In this document: piece by piece, positions 37,901 to 52,292 of the stretch | Numbering within the stretch: the stretch's first letter is position 1 | Layout: each line of letters opens with the position of its first letter | Assembly (NCBI GenBank): GCA_013365325.1 | Contig: JABVXV010000005.1 | Coordinates: 372,001 to 436,000, forward strand | DNA from: Dipetalonema caudispina | Taxonomy: Eukaryota; Nematoda; Chromadorea; Rhabditida; Onchocercidae | DNA length: 64,000 nucleotides | Direction of reading: 5' to 3' | The notes under the pieces: generated by a model | The model's input: only the letters and a program-made list of their open reading frames with translations | Told to the model about the DNA's origin: nothing | Databases searched by the model: none | Translations under genes and position numbers: made by a program

Positions 37901-38023
37901 AGGACAGTTTATTTTTAATTGCACTCATATTCATTTTACTGCAATATTTATATATGCCGAACAGAGTTCTGTCAAATCTACCCTCATTTCATTTCGTTTA
38001 AAAAAATTTCAAACTTTTTGCAG
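34977..38023. other. Divergent promoter region between ANKRD13 (minus) and the HMG-box gene (plus)
   Basis: 3 kb between two genes pointing away from each other. It holds the CA/CATA repeat tract. ORFs 36941-37132 (minus) and 37155-37496 (plus, 113 codons) have no motif and no splice support. No TATA or other core element can be named with confidence. Confidence 0.5.
35434..35675. repeat. Imperfect (CA)n/(CATA)n/(CACATA)n microsatellite tract
   Basis: About 240 bp of alternating purine-pyrimidine sequence with CACATA, CATA and CACA units plus GACA interruptions. It produces overlapping Thr/His- and Cys/Val-rich frames on both strands, which I regard as artefacts. Confidence 0.95.
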
Positions 38024-38047
38024 GCAATCATTTTTGGCCAAAGTAAA

Positions 38048-39442
38048 ATGCGAGAATCGGCGAAGCCGCCAGTACGTGGGAAGACCTCACCGTATGGATT
38101 CTTTGTGAAAATGTGTTATGAAGAACATAAAAAGAAATATCCAAACGAAAATGTTCAAGTGACTGAAATAAGCAAAAAATGCTCAGAGAAATGGAAGGTA
38201 ATCGTTTTACAACCCGTCTATCCTCTCTATCTAAGGGTAAAGATAGCAAAATTGGGTGAGATCGTAGATGAACAAGATTCTGTTCAGCGAAAAATAAATT
38301 TTGAAGGACGAAACGCTCGCATGTTTAATCATGTCAAGTAAATAGTCTCAAAGGAAGATGTTAGTTTCCTTGATTTGCCATCAGTTTGAGTACGTTATTT
38401 TGAGGGATTTCTGTTGTGAGGCTGTTTGATATTTTAAAAATACCGAATTTGAAGTAACTTTGAAGATGTTCATTTTGACAGTGCGAAGCGTTTCTGCTGA
38501 AGGTAAAAACATGACCAGGAACATCTGTCATTTTTTCTATTGCAATGATTTATTGTTTCAATTACAGACTATGTCCGATGATGAAAAACGGAGGTTCTTT
38601 GAACTGGCACAAAAAGATGCTGAACGCTATCAAGCTGAGGTTGCTGCATATGGTGGGGAGGATGCGTTACGTAAACGAAAACGTGTCAAGAAAGATCCTA
38701 ATGCACCGAAACGAGCCTTGTGAGTTTATATTTCAATCTCCAGTCGTTAAAGTCAGAGATTTTTTTGTAAAGAATAATAGTCGCTCAATATTTTAAATTG
38801 TACGTCCAGTTGTATGTTTAAATTCTGAATGCGATGGCCCACATTTGAATTTCAGATCCGCCTTCTTTTTCTTCTCCCATGACAAGCGGCCTGAAGTGCA
38901 ACAACAGCATCCTGAGTGGAAAGTTGGGCAGGTAGCTCAAGAATTGGGTCGATTCTGGAAAGCACTGGGTGAAGAGGAACGAGCTGTATACGAACGAAAA
39001 GCACTAGAAGATAAAGAACGATATGCTGAGGTATTATCATTAATTCCCATTTTGCGTCGCTAAGCCTATAAAGGTGTCGTATGAAAAATGGTTATTTTGG
39101 AATGCTTTTGTAAGTTTGATCATATACTCTTCGTATCGTTATGAAACAGATTTGTTGAAAAGGATTTGTGGTGATCGACAAAAATGCAACTAATTTGAGT
39201 GTATCTTGTTTTTGTACTGTTTTTATTAAGTTCTGGAATTTAGAGTTTATGAATTAAATTTGTAGGAGATGCGAAACTACAAGGGAACACCAGTGCAAAC
39301 GATAACACCCATGAAAATGCCAATGATGACAACTGTTGAAGGTGTCCCAACCAGTGGAATGATGCAAATGGGAGTACCGCCACCACATGCCCAACAAATG
39401 GTTCAGCCACAGGAAGTGAATGATGAAGGTGCCGATGAGTGA
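38048..39442 (+). CDS. hmg-1.2: Two-HMG-box chromatin protein (HMGB / HMG-1.2-like), 217 aa from this ATG
   Basis: Architectural DNA-bending protein of the HMGB family, nuclear. Four exons: 38048-38197, 38568-38719, 38856-39030, 39266-39442. Box A (about residues 6-78) reads [59 protein letters not shown]. The linker [16 protein letters not shown] leads to box B (about 92-165): [20 protein letters not shown] and [20 protein letters not shown]. The tail is Met/Pro/Gln-rich and ends EVNDEGADE; it has no long acidic run like vertebrate HMGB1. The exon begins at 38024 after TTTTTGCAG and is open upstream of the ATG (AIIFGQSK), so either a trans-spliced start at 38048 or an extra upstream coding exon is possible. 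Strong match to nematode HMG-1.2. Confidence 0.94.
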
Positions 39443-39475
39443 AAAGTCTTCAGCATTATTTCGAAGTTTCATACA

Positions 39476-39481
39476 AATAAA
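39476..39481 (+). terminator. Polyadenylation signal AATAAA of the HMG-box gene
   Basis: Canonical hexamer 34 bp past the TGA at 39440-39442, giving a short 3' UTR. Confidence 0.75.
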
Positions 39482-42400
39482 TAGAAAAGTTTTTGTCATA
39501 TGAAGTGTGTTTGGTACACCTGAAGTTAGGTTTTCATCCGTAGGCAGTGGGTTCTTTCAGTGGACGAAGAATAGAAAGTCGGGAAGTTCAAAAGGTCGTA
39601 AAATTTTATCCATTTCTGATGTGAATTTAGTTATTCTTTTCTCATCGAAACACTACAGAATTAGATAAATAGATAATTTCAACAAAAAGTTATTTTCAAA
39701 ATTTCGATAATTCTGGCAGAAATCTTCAGAAATTAAACTGGGATGTAAGTCATTTGAAATCGATATTTATTTTTTAAAAGAAAATTGAAAATGGAGTAAC
39801 GAATCTTTCTGTATTTTTGGTACCAGTACACTCTGGTGTGTATATCCATAAATTTTTGTTGTTTTCCTTGTTATAGTAAAAAAAAACTTTGATCTATAAT
39901 TGGCAGTTATAAAATGTGGATTGTAAATATAAGTTCAGAGCACTGCTATTTAATTTTTATAAGTATATTGTTTCCTGGATTGCTGTTTGTTTTAATTTTT
40001 TCCTACGTCTTTTGTTTCACTTGTTTTAACAAGAATGAATATAAAATGATAAAGAGGAACAAGAAATGAATATAGAATGATCTTAAAAAAAATATATGCT
40101 GTAGTACCACAAATCTTTTGTGATGGATTCGAAAAGTGATCACAGCTTTTCTTATAACTGCTTGGATGCTCTCTGTAGGCTTCTTTCTATTCCCAATTTT
40201 CCATTACTTATGTAGTTTTATACTTCCAATTTTAAGAAGTTTTCGTTTTGGTAGGGCCTATTGTTTCTCAGTGAATAAAATTTTGCACTGATATGTAAGG
40301 TTGAAGGCATGGCAAGATCTAAAGTCATAACTTCGCAATTGCATAAATCCTCTGGATGTCGCGGATCTAAAACTTACCCGTTTCATCTGTTGTACCAACA
40401 TTGCGTTAAGTTTTTCAATTTCATTGTCGCTAGAATTTTCAATAAATTTCTATCATTACCCATCTCGGTGAGTATCACTGTTACTCGGTATCCTCACACT
40501 AATGAAAGACCACGATTTTACTTGTTTTTTAAATTCAATAATTGTAAAACGTTGATTTTCACACAGCGGAAGACTCTTAAGTCCAAATTCATTTTCGAAT
40601 TTCGTTTCCCCTCCAAATTTACCTCAATTAAGACAAACTTCTGTAGACATACATTTCCCTAACAGAGCGTTTCATATAAATTAAACACTATATATTAGTA
40701 TTATTTTCATATATTGAAGATCATATTCACATTGCTGTGGACGATTTCGTCTGATGTAGACACCTCCTTCATATTCCTCACTTTTCGAGCTCTTACAAGT
40801 TAGAACTTCCATAGCTTCATGAAGCAATTCAAAACTGCTTTCGTACGTCTTCACATGGGGGAACGCTTTAAGTCTTTTGAGAATTATGAACCACCTAATT
40901 CTGAAACTTCCCGACCCATATTTCTCAACAAGACATCAAACTTCCAAACCTCAATATCAAGAATCTTCATTCTTGTCCACGCATTTCTCAAAAAGGTAAG
41001 TGAATCCAATAGAGTTGCTTAGATATCACTCAATCACCATGGCGACAACGCTTTCTGCTTCTGCTCAATCTCAGATTTATTGAAGGAGGTGAAAATGCTT
41101 TATATCCTAACCGCTCACGCATAATATCCAACATCAAATGAAACCGATTTTGTAAACTTTTATCTTAAGCACAAAAAAACAAACTTGAAATACACGTGTG
41201 AAAATACAAAATTTAACGAATGTAAACAGAGTTTCGCGCCTTACCGACACCACAGATAGATTAAACTTCATGTTTCATAGGTGCCTCTTGGATATTCAAT
41301 TAAGTTTCATAGGAAAAAAATTTCCGGGAAATGAAAAGGGCCGCAAAGTATCCAACTAAGGAGACGCAAAGCAACAGCAAGGCGCAAAAATGATATTATA
41401 AACAATCTAAAACACAAACGCTTCAAAATAATTTATATATCATTTTCCAGGTTTAGTATTCAAAACTGAGAGAAAATAAATTAAACAAGAATTTAAAAAG
41501 TATTTAAAAAGATGAGTTTGGAAGGACAGCACGACAGGATTTAGTACAATATCAATAAAAAGGAAAAACAAGAACCTTCATAAGAATGACTTCGAACCGC
41601 ACTACAATATCACAAATTGGACCAGAAATTGAGGAAGTAGTATGATATCGCACAAAGCGAGAAGGTGCAAATTCATTCCGCAAAATCCTTTCTAAGAATA
41701 ATTTGCAATGCCAATTGAATTCAAAAAATTCAACAATTCTAAAAAACGGGATGGACGAAGGGTTCCTGCGATGTAAACTTTGAATCTTCCACTTAAAAAA
41801 AAAAAGAATGACAGAAACAATGATTGAAAGCACGCAAACATTCATATACATAAATTGTCAAATGAGCATATAAATACCAAAACCATTGCTAGAAAAATAT
41901 TAAGTGCAAAAAAATGTCTTGGCAATGTATGTTCATAACATTTTGGGGGAAACAACTGTGGTCAAAAAAAAAAACTATCGAAGTCGAAACATTACCGACT
42001 ATTGGCACTATTTTAATAAGAAAGAAGGAGCAAATAACGTAAATTGAAAAATGGATAGTTTCCAGGACAAAACAAATAGTTCATTGTCATACGAATCCTT
42101 ATTAAGGAATACATATGACTACCTCGCATAATCCAATCAGTTCATACATATCAGTAAACTATAGAAAGATTGATCACCCGTCAAAGAACCTTCACAACCA
42201 CAATCCTGTATAAGGTACGTATAATTCACGAAAAAAATTTATAACTGAATAAAAAAATGAATCCGACTATTCATCCATCCTTTAATAGATCACTCTAGTC
42301 AGGGAAAAATCATTCGCTCCACAACTGAAAGGAGTGAATTTATGACTAGATTAACTTCCAGTGAAAGCTTCTGCAATATTTGCTAAGCAAATAAATTTTG

Positions 42401-43840
42401 AACTTGGATTTCTTCTAGGAAAATCCGTAAAATAGAAAATTTGGAATGGAAAATGCGAACGACTTTTATACAATCTAAATAAAGAAAGCTGCCAAAATTG
42501 AAGAAGAATACCAATACCCAGAATGAAGCTTTGATACAACTTTTAAAATATCACAAAGAATGAGATGGAAAAGAGGAAGAGAAGCTATGAATTCTAAACC
42601 ATTTAATACAATTCGGCTTTATGAAATGGTCAGTGCCTTTGGTAAATCAGGAAATACCAAAATTTCATATGCCCCTGAAAATGCAGACCTCAGATTTCGG
42701 ACCAGGTACCAATATATAGCTTCCGAAAACAGATGATAATTCTGCAAAATAATTGCTAATAACCACACAGTTGTTGTCAATAAATGCTGCATCTTAAAAT
42801 TTCAGATAATAAATGCAAATTTCCAACTCCCCAGTATGTCTGTCTTATCACGAAAAATTCTGAGGCATATGACTAACTCCGACATGACCTTTTCAAAAAA
42901 TTAATTAAGAATACAACTGTCTCACGAACTACCTCAAAATCATTGAAATGTAAAATATGTACAATAATTTACATTATCAATTTAAAATGGAAAATCCAAA
43001 CACTTAAAAAATTAAGCATTAAGAATAAGGATCAGCTGCTTAGCAAAGCGTCTTTAAAACAAAAATAAGATTTAAATTCGGAAGATTTAAATAAAAAAAC
43101 ATATCATTTTACCTTTGAAACATATATAATATGAACCATCGCCAAAAGTGTAGGACTATGAATTCGAAATTATGGAATAAGTAAACGAAGATACAGGTAA
43201 TCTAACTTTCCACCAAAATAATATGAAATCGAAACAGGTACAAACACGCAAAAAAGCACTGAAATCATGATTTTAGCCAAAAATATACTAAGATGATTTG
43301 TACATTATGAAATCAAGGTAGCATTGCCAGTTTTTCTTTCCCGATCCTGAGAAAATTGAAAATAATTAAAATGCAAGAGAGCCCATGAATTGAAAGGGAA
43401 ACCTGCCACATAAGTCCCTTACCACAACAACGGAATCTTGTACAAACAATCTAATAAACTTATATACAAAAATAATTTATGAAGAGTTGTGAATAAAATG
43501 ACTGACAACCGATGCACTCCTGGACTGGTAGATTGAAATCAAAGACCAAAATCGAAGTACTTGCACACAATAAATTAGTAGAAGCAATCATTCAAAAATT
43601 TCACTGCTTGACCCATTAAAAAACACTCTAAACATGGAACCTGGGATTTTCGCAACAAAAATTTAAGTGAACATTTTCCGTTTAAATGACAACTCGTTAC
43701 CAATTAAATATATAAGAGGGGTAGATTTTTACACACTAAATACTAAAAAATGATGTGACAAAAGAAAGAACAATGATTCTGAGGGTTATAAGAAAACAAT
43801 ACCCTGCACAAATAAACTTTGTACTGATAGAAAAGTCCGT
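39482..43840. other. Convergent intergenic region between the HMG-box and AFF genes
   Basis: About 4.4 kb between the 3' ends of two convergent genes. ORFs 40309-40662 (117 codons), 40819-41022 and 41552-41851 lack recognisable domains and codon pattern. Very A-rich on the plus strand from about 41.4 to 43.8 kb. The AFF 3' UTR should lie at the right end. I see nothing else. Confidence 0.5.
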
Positions 43841-46800
43841 CTACAATAGTTGTTGCGAAAACGATAACGGTGATAATCGTTCCTTCTCTGCTCGGTATTC
43901 TGCACGAAGCCATGTTACTGCTGTGGCTAGATATTCTGATAATGAATGCAAGCTTAAGTCAACAGTAAGTGGTCCACATATTTGATCCAAATGTTTTACC
44001 ATCTCTGCAAAAGAAAGATATACAAGATTAAAAATTGATTTAAGTATCTTAAGAATGCAAATAACCTTAACAATTTTGAATGCACAAAAAATTAAGCCTT
44101 TTTTTAAATATTAGATCTTCATTCGAAATTATACCATTTTGCTTGATCAATTTATTCTAAAATATATAACACTTTGTCGATCTAGATTTCCAAACTCTCA
44201 AGTATTTTGCTTGCCCTCTTTAAACAGAAAGTAGCACCACATCTGTATGTTAAGTAAAACAATTATGAAATGTCATAGGCTTTCAGTAATAGTCTGAATC
44301 ACTCAGAATGATGCGTCACTTATCGCTCTATTAAATTTCATCAAAATTTAAATATACGTCCCATTACTAACCTTGTTCGGAGCTGTTCATTTTGGTTGAT
44401 GTTTGTTTCCACAACCGATCGGACCACATTAAATGGTGAAGGATGCTTAGCTGTGAACGTTGCGCTTGATAAATAGAAACTGGCACGTTTATCTAGAACA
44501 AATTTTTTCAAAAAAAAAGCGTGTGAACACAGCTCGATACACATTCAAGGTTTTTTAGACATTATATTTTAATTCCAAAGTACGCTGCATTTGCTTATCC
44601 AACTTTAAGAGTTGCTTTTAAAAACCCATAATATTTTGTCGGATTCGAAGATTCTTCTAAGTGATTCTTTTGTCGTGAGAGATGATATTCTAACAAGGAC
44701 TCACTTCCTTCTGACGATCGCCATGTCCACTATTTGTTGATGAAGCTGGTGAAGGAGTTTCTGTATTAGCAGATGAACCACCCTGTGAACTGACTGAGGC
44801 AGCACCATCGTTTCGCATTGCTGCAGCGTCCAATTCAGTCAACTGCGGCTCCCACTTCGTCAATGCGCCAAAATTGGACATACAACTCTGAATATTAAGA
44901 AATTCAAAATTCTCAAAAAGTAACCATAGATTCCATGAACCCATATCATTAAAAGAATGCTGAAAGTCATACTACATAGATTTAGCAAACACAGAAGCCA
45001 CCAAAATGTTCGTTGGTTGAAAAAGTTTATCAACGGTGTTAAAAATTACAGATTTATGTTCATCAACAATGTCAACTATCATTTACGGTATGGTATAATT
45101 TTGTGTGTCGTGACTCATCCCATATTTCAAAATGTTATGGTGCACATTAATGCACCGGTATGTAACCCATAACAATGAGTAGGATACTGCGTAAAGCAGC
45201 AAACACGTAAAGTATGACTAGCGAGGCATATTAATGAAGCATGAAGTTTAAAACGAAACAGCAGTTTTTCTTGTCTAAATTTTGATAGCATATTAGAGTT
45301 GCAGTAACAAACTTACTCCCATTTTGAGTGTATAGAGATAATAATTTAGTACAGCTTGTACCCGAAATGATAATATTCTGAATCGACTAATGAAATGTCG
45401 TTCCAACGATGAGAGACTAACTGCTGATGCGCCTGACCACTTGATAATCGTTCTAAAGGTAAAGTTCGTTAATATCACCAAAATGTGATCAGTTAATTAA
45501 AAAATGAGTCAAAGTCATAAGAGTATCCAATACACGGCCAGAGTTCACAAACTATAGCAGTTTGTGATGATTTGTGGATCAGTAATTCAATAAAGATACC
45601 TCACAGATAATAATGTTGACAGTAAGCTCGGGTTCTGTGAGGAAATTCTCAAGAAAACTAAAAACTTCAAATCTAAAGCCTAACTTCATCAATTCAGCGC
45701 TATCACGTGCTATCGTATACTGCCGTTGTCTGTTTTCTCGTTCAGTAGCTGATGAAAGTATGAAATATACGGCGGCATCCATATAAGCAAGAGTTTTTCG
45801 TATATGGTCACCACTCTGAAAAATTTTCCATCAAATTCCAAATTTAATAATATAAATCAAGTATAAGCGAACTTTACAAGCTAGAAATGAAATCAGTGCA
45901 ATTTGCTGAGCTTTACCTCTTTGTCAGCTTTGTGTTTTAACGGTCGGGCGACTTCCTCCAAGTAATAATTAGCGCATTTATATGAACCATCGTCATTCTT
46001 CTCTACCAGTGTTTTTTTTGTTGGTGCTGTACGACTTCTGCAGCAAACAAAATCACCACCAACTTCCTGAAATTTGTATAACAAATATTTGAAAATTTGC
46101 TCTGAAGGGAAACAAAAGTAAAAGGTGGGCTAAAGTAAAAGAATTTGAAGTCGATTAAATGCGAAGATTGCAAAAAAGGTTTGCAGGTTGATAAAGGCCA
46201 TTAATATACAAATTTCCAAAATACACACTGTGGAAGGCAGGAAAAATCCATCATTCTCAGGCTAATAATTATCTAGATCACATTCAAAATCAGTGTGCCT
46301 ACTTGTGGCCTGCAGCTATACGATAATTACGACCACGCATCGGCTCTTGCAATACATAACTGTTTTATTTTATGCATTCAATAATAGAACTGTTAATGAC
46401 ACCATAAAACAAAAAGTGTCATCTCTTAGCTAAATAAATTAATTGTCCCAGTACGAATAAAATCAGTTACCTGCACTCCATCAGCAGTTCTACTGCCTGC
46501 ACTTGTATCCTTTTTACACTTCTTTGCTGGTGGCACCTCGCCGTCTTTGCATTTCGAACTTTTCGCAACTTTAATCCGCATGTTATCGACATGACTGTTA
46601 TTATTACTAGCAATACTTATAGCAGTATCGTTCACTTGCTTTTTCTTCGATTCGCGCAGTTGTGTTATCGAGGTACCACCACCAGGTTGATTATTTAGTC
46701 CGTTACAGTCTTTCGTGCGACATGTAGCAGATTTCTCTTTTTCTCTGGGATGCTCACCATCCAAGCACCCTTTCTTATCTTTTCCTCTAAGGACATCATC

Positions 46801-49800
46801 CGATTTACCACTTGGCATGTGTAAAGCAGATTTCAATTGTGAAGATTTCTTCCCCAGTTTAGAAGTACTTGGTAGTTGTTCACTGCTGCTGTTTGGAGGA
46901 GCTGAGCCATCTTCTTTATTCCTTTTTTCATTTTCTTTGATGCTGGAGTTGGCAGATGCAGTAACGTATGTCTTATCACATTGTTTGACAAATTTCTGAA
47001 ATTTCAATCATTCTAAAACGGTTACTTTGCCGCCCCTGATTGCTTAACTGAACATTAAATTACTAAACCAAAATTCTTCTAGATCTATCGAAATCATGTA
47101 AATATTATGAAGTTCTCCTTCCCGTATCAGAAAGATACCAATAACTGTCATTATAAAGAAAAATGATGACCTCAAAATTAAACTCATTAAAGTATGCTTA
47201 AAAGAATGGAGGCTCATCTGACTTTGTCGGCACTAATTATGTTATGATTTATCAGCGCAATGAATCAATAAAGTCCAGAAAAACTCATTAATTGATCAAT
47301 AAAATGCTGAAATTTCACCTAGTTATAATTTATTTTGAACGGCTCGTCTGAAGCAAAACTGCAAACCTTAACAAGCGTAATTTTGAGGTCATCATTTTTT
47401 AATGGAGCCGATTCTTGCTTCCCGTCATTACTAGATGATGAACCACAACGTGGAATACTTTCCTGTAGATCACAACAAAGTTATGTTTTGCATTATGATT
47501 ATTAAGAATTTACGATGAACAAATTCTAACCCCATCCTAGCTGGCTTTGGTATTTATCACAAGCTCCAAATTTTTCGGAAACTGTTCAAAAAATTCTAAC
47601 GGAAAATTGCTGATAAACTAGATAAATTCCTCCTCTTTCGACTAGGTCACAAACTCTGAAGTATGAATTCTTAAACTTTCGAGTAATGTTCCAATCTCTA
47701 TAAGGGAAATATTTATGCTTCATTCTTAGAATTATTCCTGATTGTTAAATTTCCCTTTTAAAAATAATTAAAATAGGCTCGAAAATCCGATCTTTTTTCT
47801 TCAGTGATCGCAATTCTCAAATTGTTTACGACTGAAGTGATATGTAAACCTGATTTCTTAGGATAGCTTATCTATCGGTTGCTCTATTAGTCGTTCTAAG
47901 CGTTAAAATTAAGGATTAAAAATCCGTCCAGGTTCTGTTTTTGTTCTCGGTTTTCGATACTTGGTGATAATACCAATTAGAAACAAAGGGGAAAAAAGTA
48001 CATTACCATTTAACCCAATCCTTCATTCAGGTTATAAAAGTTTCCCACAATAAGAGATTATTGTATTTACTAATGCATTATTTTGTCCTCGAATTTGCAT
48101 ACCTTTCTGAAATCTTTTATAGAAGATGACGACGACGGTGTTGCACCTGCACTATGAATAATTTGCTTTTTGCAGTTGGTAGCTCTGCTGCCACTGCCAT
48201 CGATTGCGGTACTTTTTGGGACCGGTTTAAAATCCGAATCGCAGAGTTGTGAAGTTCCATCTTGTTCATTTCTTGATGTTGGTCGCACTGGAGGCGATAG
48301 AACGCAACTCGGCAGAGCGACTGTTGACAAAAACTGTAATAATAATGGTAAATTTGTATAACAGTACCTAGTATAGATTCTGAAACGTGATTGATTTAAG
48401 TTTATTTAAAACATTATTAGATTTGCGATTCATGTCTTGGATTTTCTGTTAAGGCCTATTTTATCATCGGTTTCTCTACTGAATGTTTTACTCATTTTTG
48501 CTGATATGAATTTCTTACGCCTAGAAATCCATCCACTGTGATAGATCTAAAGTTCATGACTTATTCTAGTAACATCGCTACCCGAAAATAACTTGTCAAG
48601 GTTTTTTTTTTTTTCTAAACGACAGCAGTTAGAAAAACTAACAGCAGGAGCATTCTTAATAAACATATTTTTGATTCGCAGAAGTTGTGCTGCATCTAGA
48701 CGGTCAAGATTTATGATTACTGGAAGTGTTGGACTATCACTTTTTTGCGGCTGTCGCGGTGGAGTTAAAAGTGGTGAAATATGACCCAGTTCACCAATAA
48801 TAGTTTGCAAACGCCTGAAATTAATATGAAACTCATTTATCTGAAAATTTTACTCCTGATAAGGACATCTTAAAAATGTTCCTTTTCTTTCCTTTTTCAT
48901 GGTAATATAGTAACCTTGATCCAATCCCACCACATTGGACGACACAAAGTAGCCAGAATTTCACTGCCAATCAAATTAACGCCTAATAAATTACTTTCCA
49001 TTTACATGAACCGTCATATGAACACTACTTGTTCAAAGATATGAAAATCTGTACGAAACAAAAAAAACGTAGTACATGACTATTTTTGAGCTCATACTCT
49101 GGTTATAAGGCCTACCTATGCTGCGATGGAGCCTGAGATTTTAGAAATTAATCCTGTCTTTCTAAAATTCCCGGTGACTAAGTGTCAATTAACCGTCTAT
49201 TACAAAATGTATTTTGCATGAAACGAAAAATTACGGTCGATGAAACTGTTCGCGATTTTGATCGTTTATTTCATCGGCAAAGCCAGAATCCGGACTTTCT
49301 TGCTCTTCTTTCTCCCATTTAACCATTTTTTTTTCCATGTTTTTCACCATATCGATAGGCCGCTTTTTTGTATTTCCATTTTCCAATTTTTCTTCACCAA
49401 ACAGCTCACTAATTGTCAGTCTGCTATCATCGCATTCCATCTAAAGAATTGAAAAATTAAAGTCATAATACTACCTCAGATGGTAGTCTGACTTCAGTGA
49501 ATTTGAATTTACTACAATCATGTGAGCTTCAACTATTTAATTTCTTCTTACATTAAAGCCATCTAATAAAATCAAAGTACAAGTTATGTTTTTATTAATA
49601 GCAATAACGAAATCTCCTCATCGCTCTGCATTCGGTGCTCAGATGCTGATGCACTAGCATCAGCAATATCTTCGCTTCCTATTTGTTATACACATCATTT
49701 AGAGCTTTTCAAAAAAGCTCCTCTTTTTAATTTGTCAAATATAATTCAAAACATTCACTTTTGCTGTTGTACTGCTTGTGCATGGTTTCTGCCAATTTTC

Positions 49801-52292
49801 GGTATCCACGTTGTTGCAATCACTTCTACAAAACTATTTTACAAATCGATGTAATAATCTCTACGAATTCTAGCTTCAAATTTTTCAACAATAGAAAGCA
49901 TAGACAAAAAAACTGCTGGACAAAAATCAAGTTCTTCATAACAAATTTATTGAAAATACCTTCTCCTCTTTCTTTTCCTACATGAACTATCATCGGTACT
50001 GCTTGAGGTTGTCGAAGGTTTATTGCTAGTATTCATGAAGCTAGCAGACGACACATTTGCTTCTGAACTTCTCGCTGAATGATTTTTCCGTTCTTGATTC
50101 TGAATTTTACATTTGCTTAACACAGGTGAAACAATCGATTATACTATAGATGAAAGATGATGAACTTCATTTTCATTAGCTGGGTTCAGAAAAATATATC
50201 GTCAGATTATAAGCACCAATTTAATATCGAAAGCTGTAGCTTAGTAGCTTGGTGAGCCCAACAAATTAAGTCTTTTCGAAATAAATTCAACATTGACGTT
50301 TCTCTGTTACAACCAACTCAGATATTCTTCCTCTCTCCTCCGCTCCATTAAGTTTATTTCTTTAATACTTTACCCTTCGGGAGAAAAGCAGTTATATAGA
50401 ATTAAAAACACGATACTGCTCTCTGTAATAAAAAGTAAATGAAAAACCAGGTATACAGGATAAGCTGCTCTTTAAGCTTTATGATGTTGATATATCAAAA
50501 ATTGATAAACTAGCCTTTTTAAATGGAAGGTTAGTATGGATTGTTGATAATGGTATGTCGATAATGCTTTGCATCTTCTAAAGAAAATAAATTATAATCC
50601 AAGCATCATTCTCTTTTGAAATAATTTTCAAAGCATCTCTTAGGCTTCATCTTGTCCTTATTTTGGATTGAAAGGAATATCAGTACTTTATACACCACAA
50701 ACCGAGCAAAGTTAATGTAAACTATTTCACTCCACAATCTTATAATATTTAGGAATTATTGACCACGACAAACCTCTCAAAACGTAGTCTTTCTAAATTT
50801 GTTAATCAGTGACTAAATCACATTCCATTTACCCAATTTAAGAAATTTCCTTTAGAAAAATACATAACCTGTGCCATTTGCGCAGCAGTTAAATGTGACT
50901 CTGATGTTGATGATATCGATGATGATGGCACAAAAGATGGACGTAATGGCCTAATCGGTGATTGCACAACACCAAATAGACCAGAATTATTTGGACCATG
51001 CTGTGAGCCAACAATAATATCAGCCATCACATCGAATGGACCAAGACCATCTGGAAAATTCAAATTTGAAAACTTATGCATTTTTTCTCGCATGATAGCC
51101 GATATTCATTTTCTAAAGACAGAATTTCTGAATGCATCGTGGTCAGAGAACTAAGTAAACCGGCAATTCGTGAAGTTTGAATTTCTGTCTTCAGTATGCT
51201 TTGGAAGTCGTATCACTGAAATGACCGATTCATAAAGATTTTAAGTAACGAAAGATCAATAAATGTCTTTTGAATGAGAAAGACATACCATATCATAGTC
51301 AAAAGTAAAACAGATTGGAAAAGCATTTTGAGTTCTTTTTTTTGAAGTAACGAAACAAATGACTTTAACAATTTAACACTTTTTGCAGAAATTTACTGCA
51401 GCAATTGATATTAGTACAAGAAGTAAAAACAGACGCCTTATTCATCCCAGTTGGATCGAAACGACAATTTTTTTACGCATTTCTTACGATGGAAAATAGC
51501 TAGTGACTTAATAATATCAGTTACTACTAATAATTTCAGTTGCATAACTTTACTATATGTTTGCTTCACACAACATTTGGAGCTTATTTATATGCTCATC
51601 AACACCCAAAAAAATTTAATAACCGCAGAACATATTTAATTGGAGTGACCAGAGAGGAAGGGAAGAGAATACAAAAAAAAAAAAACCGCAATATATTAAC
51701 TTATTGTTACATATTTATTTCTACGGGTCTCAGTGCATTTATACAAATGTCTAGTTCTAAAAAATCAGTACTATTTAAGCCTTGGTGTATTGTTTGTAGG
51801 TATGAAAATTCCCATAAGTCTTAACAAGCTGTCTTGCTTCTAATCTTGGCTTAAGCTGATATGCTCACATAGATTAGAATGAAAACAGTTTAACAATCAA
51901 TTAACAGGATAATTTTTAGGACCGCTGATGTACTCACACCCAAAACACTAAGGGCTTTCATAACCAGAATTCAGTACGTATGCAATATCATTTGAATGCC
52001 AGATTCAGTTTCCACTTTTATTCTTAATTCATTTTAATTAATCCAAATGCCACCTACATTAGCTACTTGTTTTCTCTCGAAACTTATATGTAGTAATTTC
52101 TGGAGACATTCAAGATATGAAATGCTCGAGAAAAATCAGGAGCCATAAAGTTACAACAGTATAAAATTACTTACCAACAAGATTTTCACGAATCCTCGCT
52201 ATCCTTGGCTCTGAATCTTCTTCATCCATTGCCTTCTGAATTTGAACGTCTGGATCAACAGTTCCACGTACGTTACAGTGATCACTGTTCAT
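43841..52292 (-). CDS. AF4/FMR2 (AFF, lilliputian-like) family protein, super-elongation-complex scaffold
   Basis: AFF proteins are nuclear scaffolds that join P-TEFb and ELL-type factors in transcription elongation. Exons in phase: 52292-52175, 51050-50869, 50099-49960, an uncertain one from 49674, 49440-49235, 48814-48643, 48333-48103, 47462-47367, 46995-46471, 46066-45917, 45815-45685, 45452-45317, 44887-44705, 44492-44372, 44004-43841; about 870 residues. The C-terminal homology domain is clear: YYLEEVARPLKHKADKE, LAYMDAAVYFILSSATERE, RDSAELMKTIIKWS, SFRVQAVLNYYLYTLK, INVPVSIYQAQRSQLSILHH, LDQICGPLTVDLSLHSLSEY, AVTWLRAEYRAEKERL. The N-terminal part has DGLGPFDVMADIIVGSQ and the acidic/basic ISELFGEEKLENGN piece. 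The middle is Ser/Lys-rich and low in complexity. It probably corresponds to the C. elegans AFFL genes, but I cannot say which. The join between 49960 and 49440 does not close (see findings). Confidence 0.9.

Noticed and set aside
40309..41022. Plus-strand ORFs of 117 and 67 codons downstream of the HMG gene
   Set aside because: Past the HMG polyadenylation signal, no motif, composition like the surrounding DNA.
43755..43985. 76-codon plus-strand ORF
   Set aside because: Antisense shadow of the terminal AFF exon, whose minus-strand reading matches the AFF C-terminal domain.
46715..46999. 94-codon plus-strand ORF
   Set aside because: Antisense to the 525-nt AFF exon.
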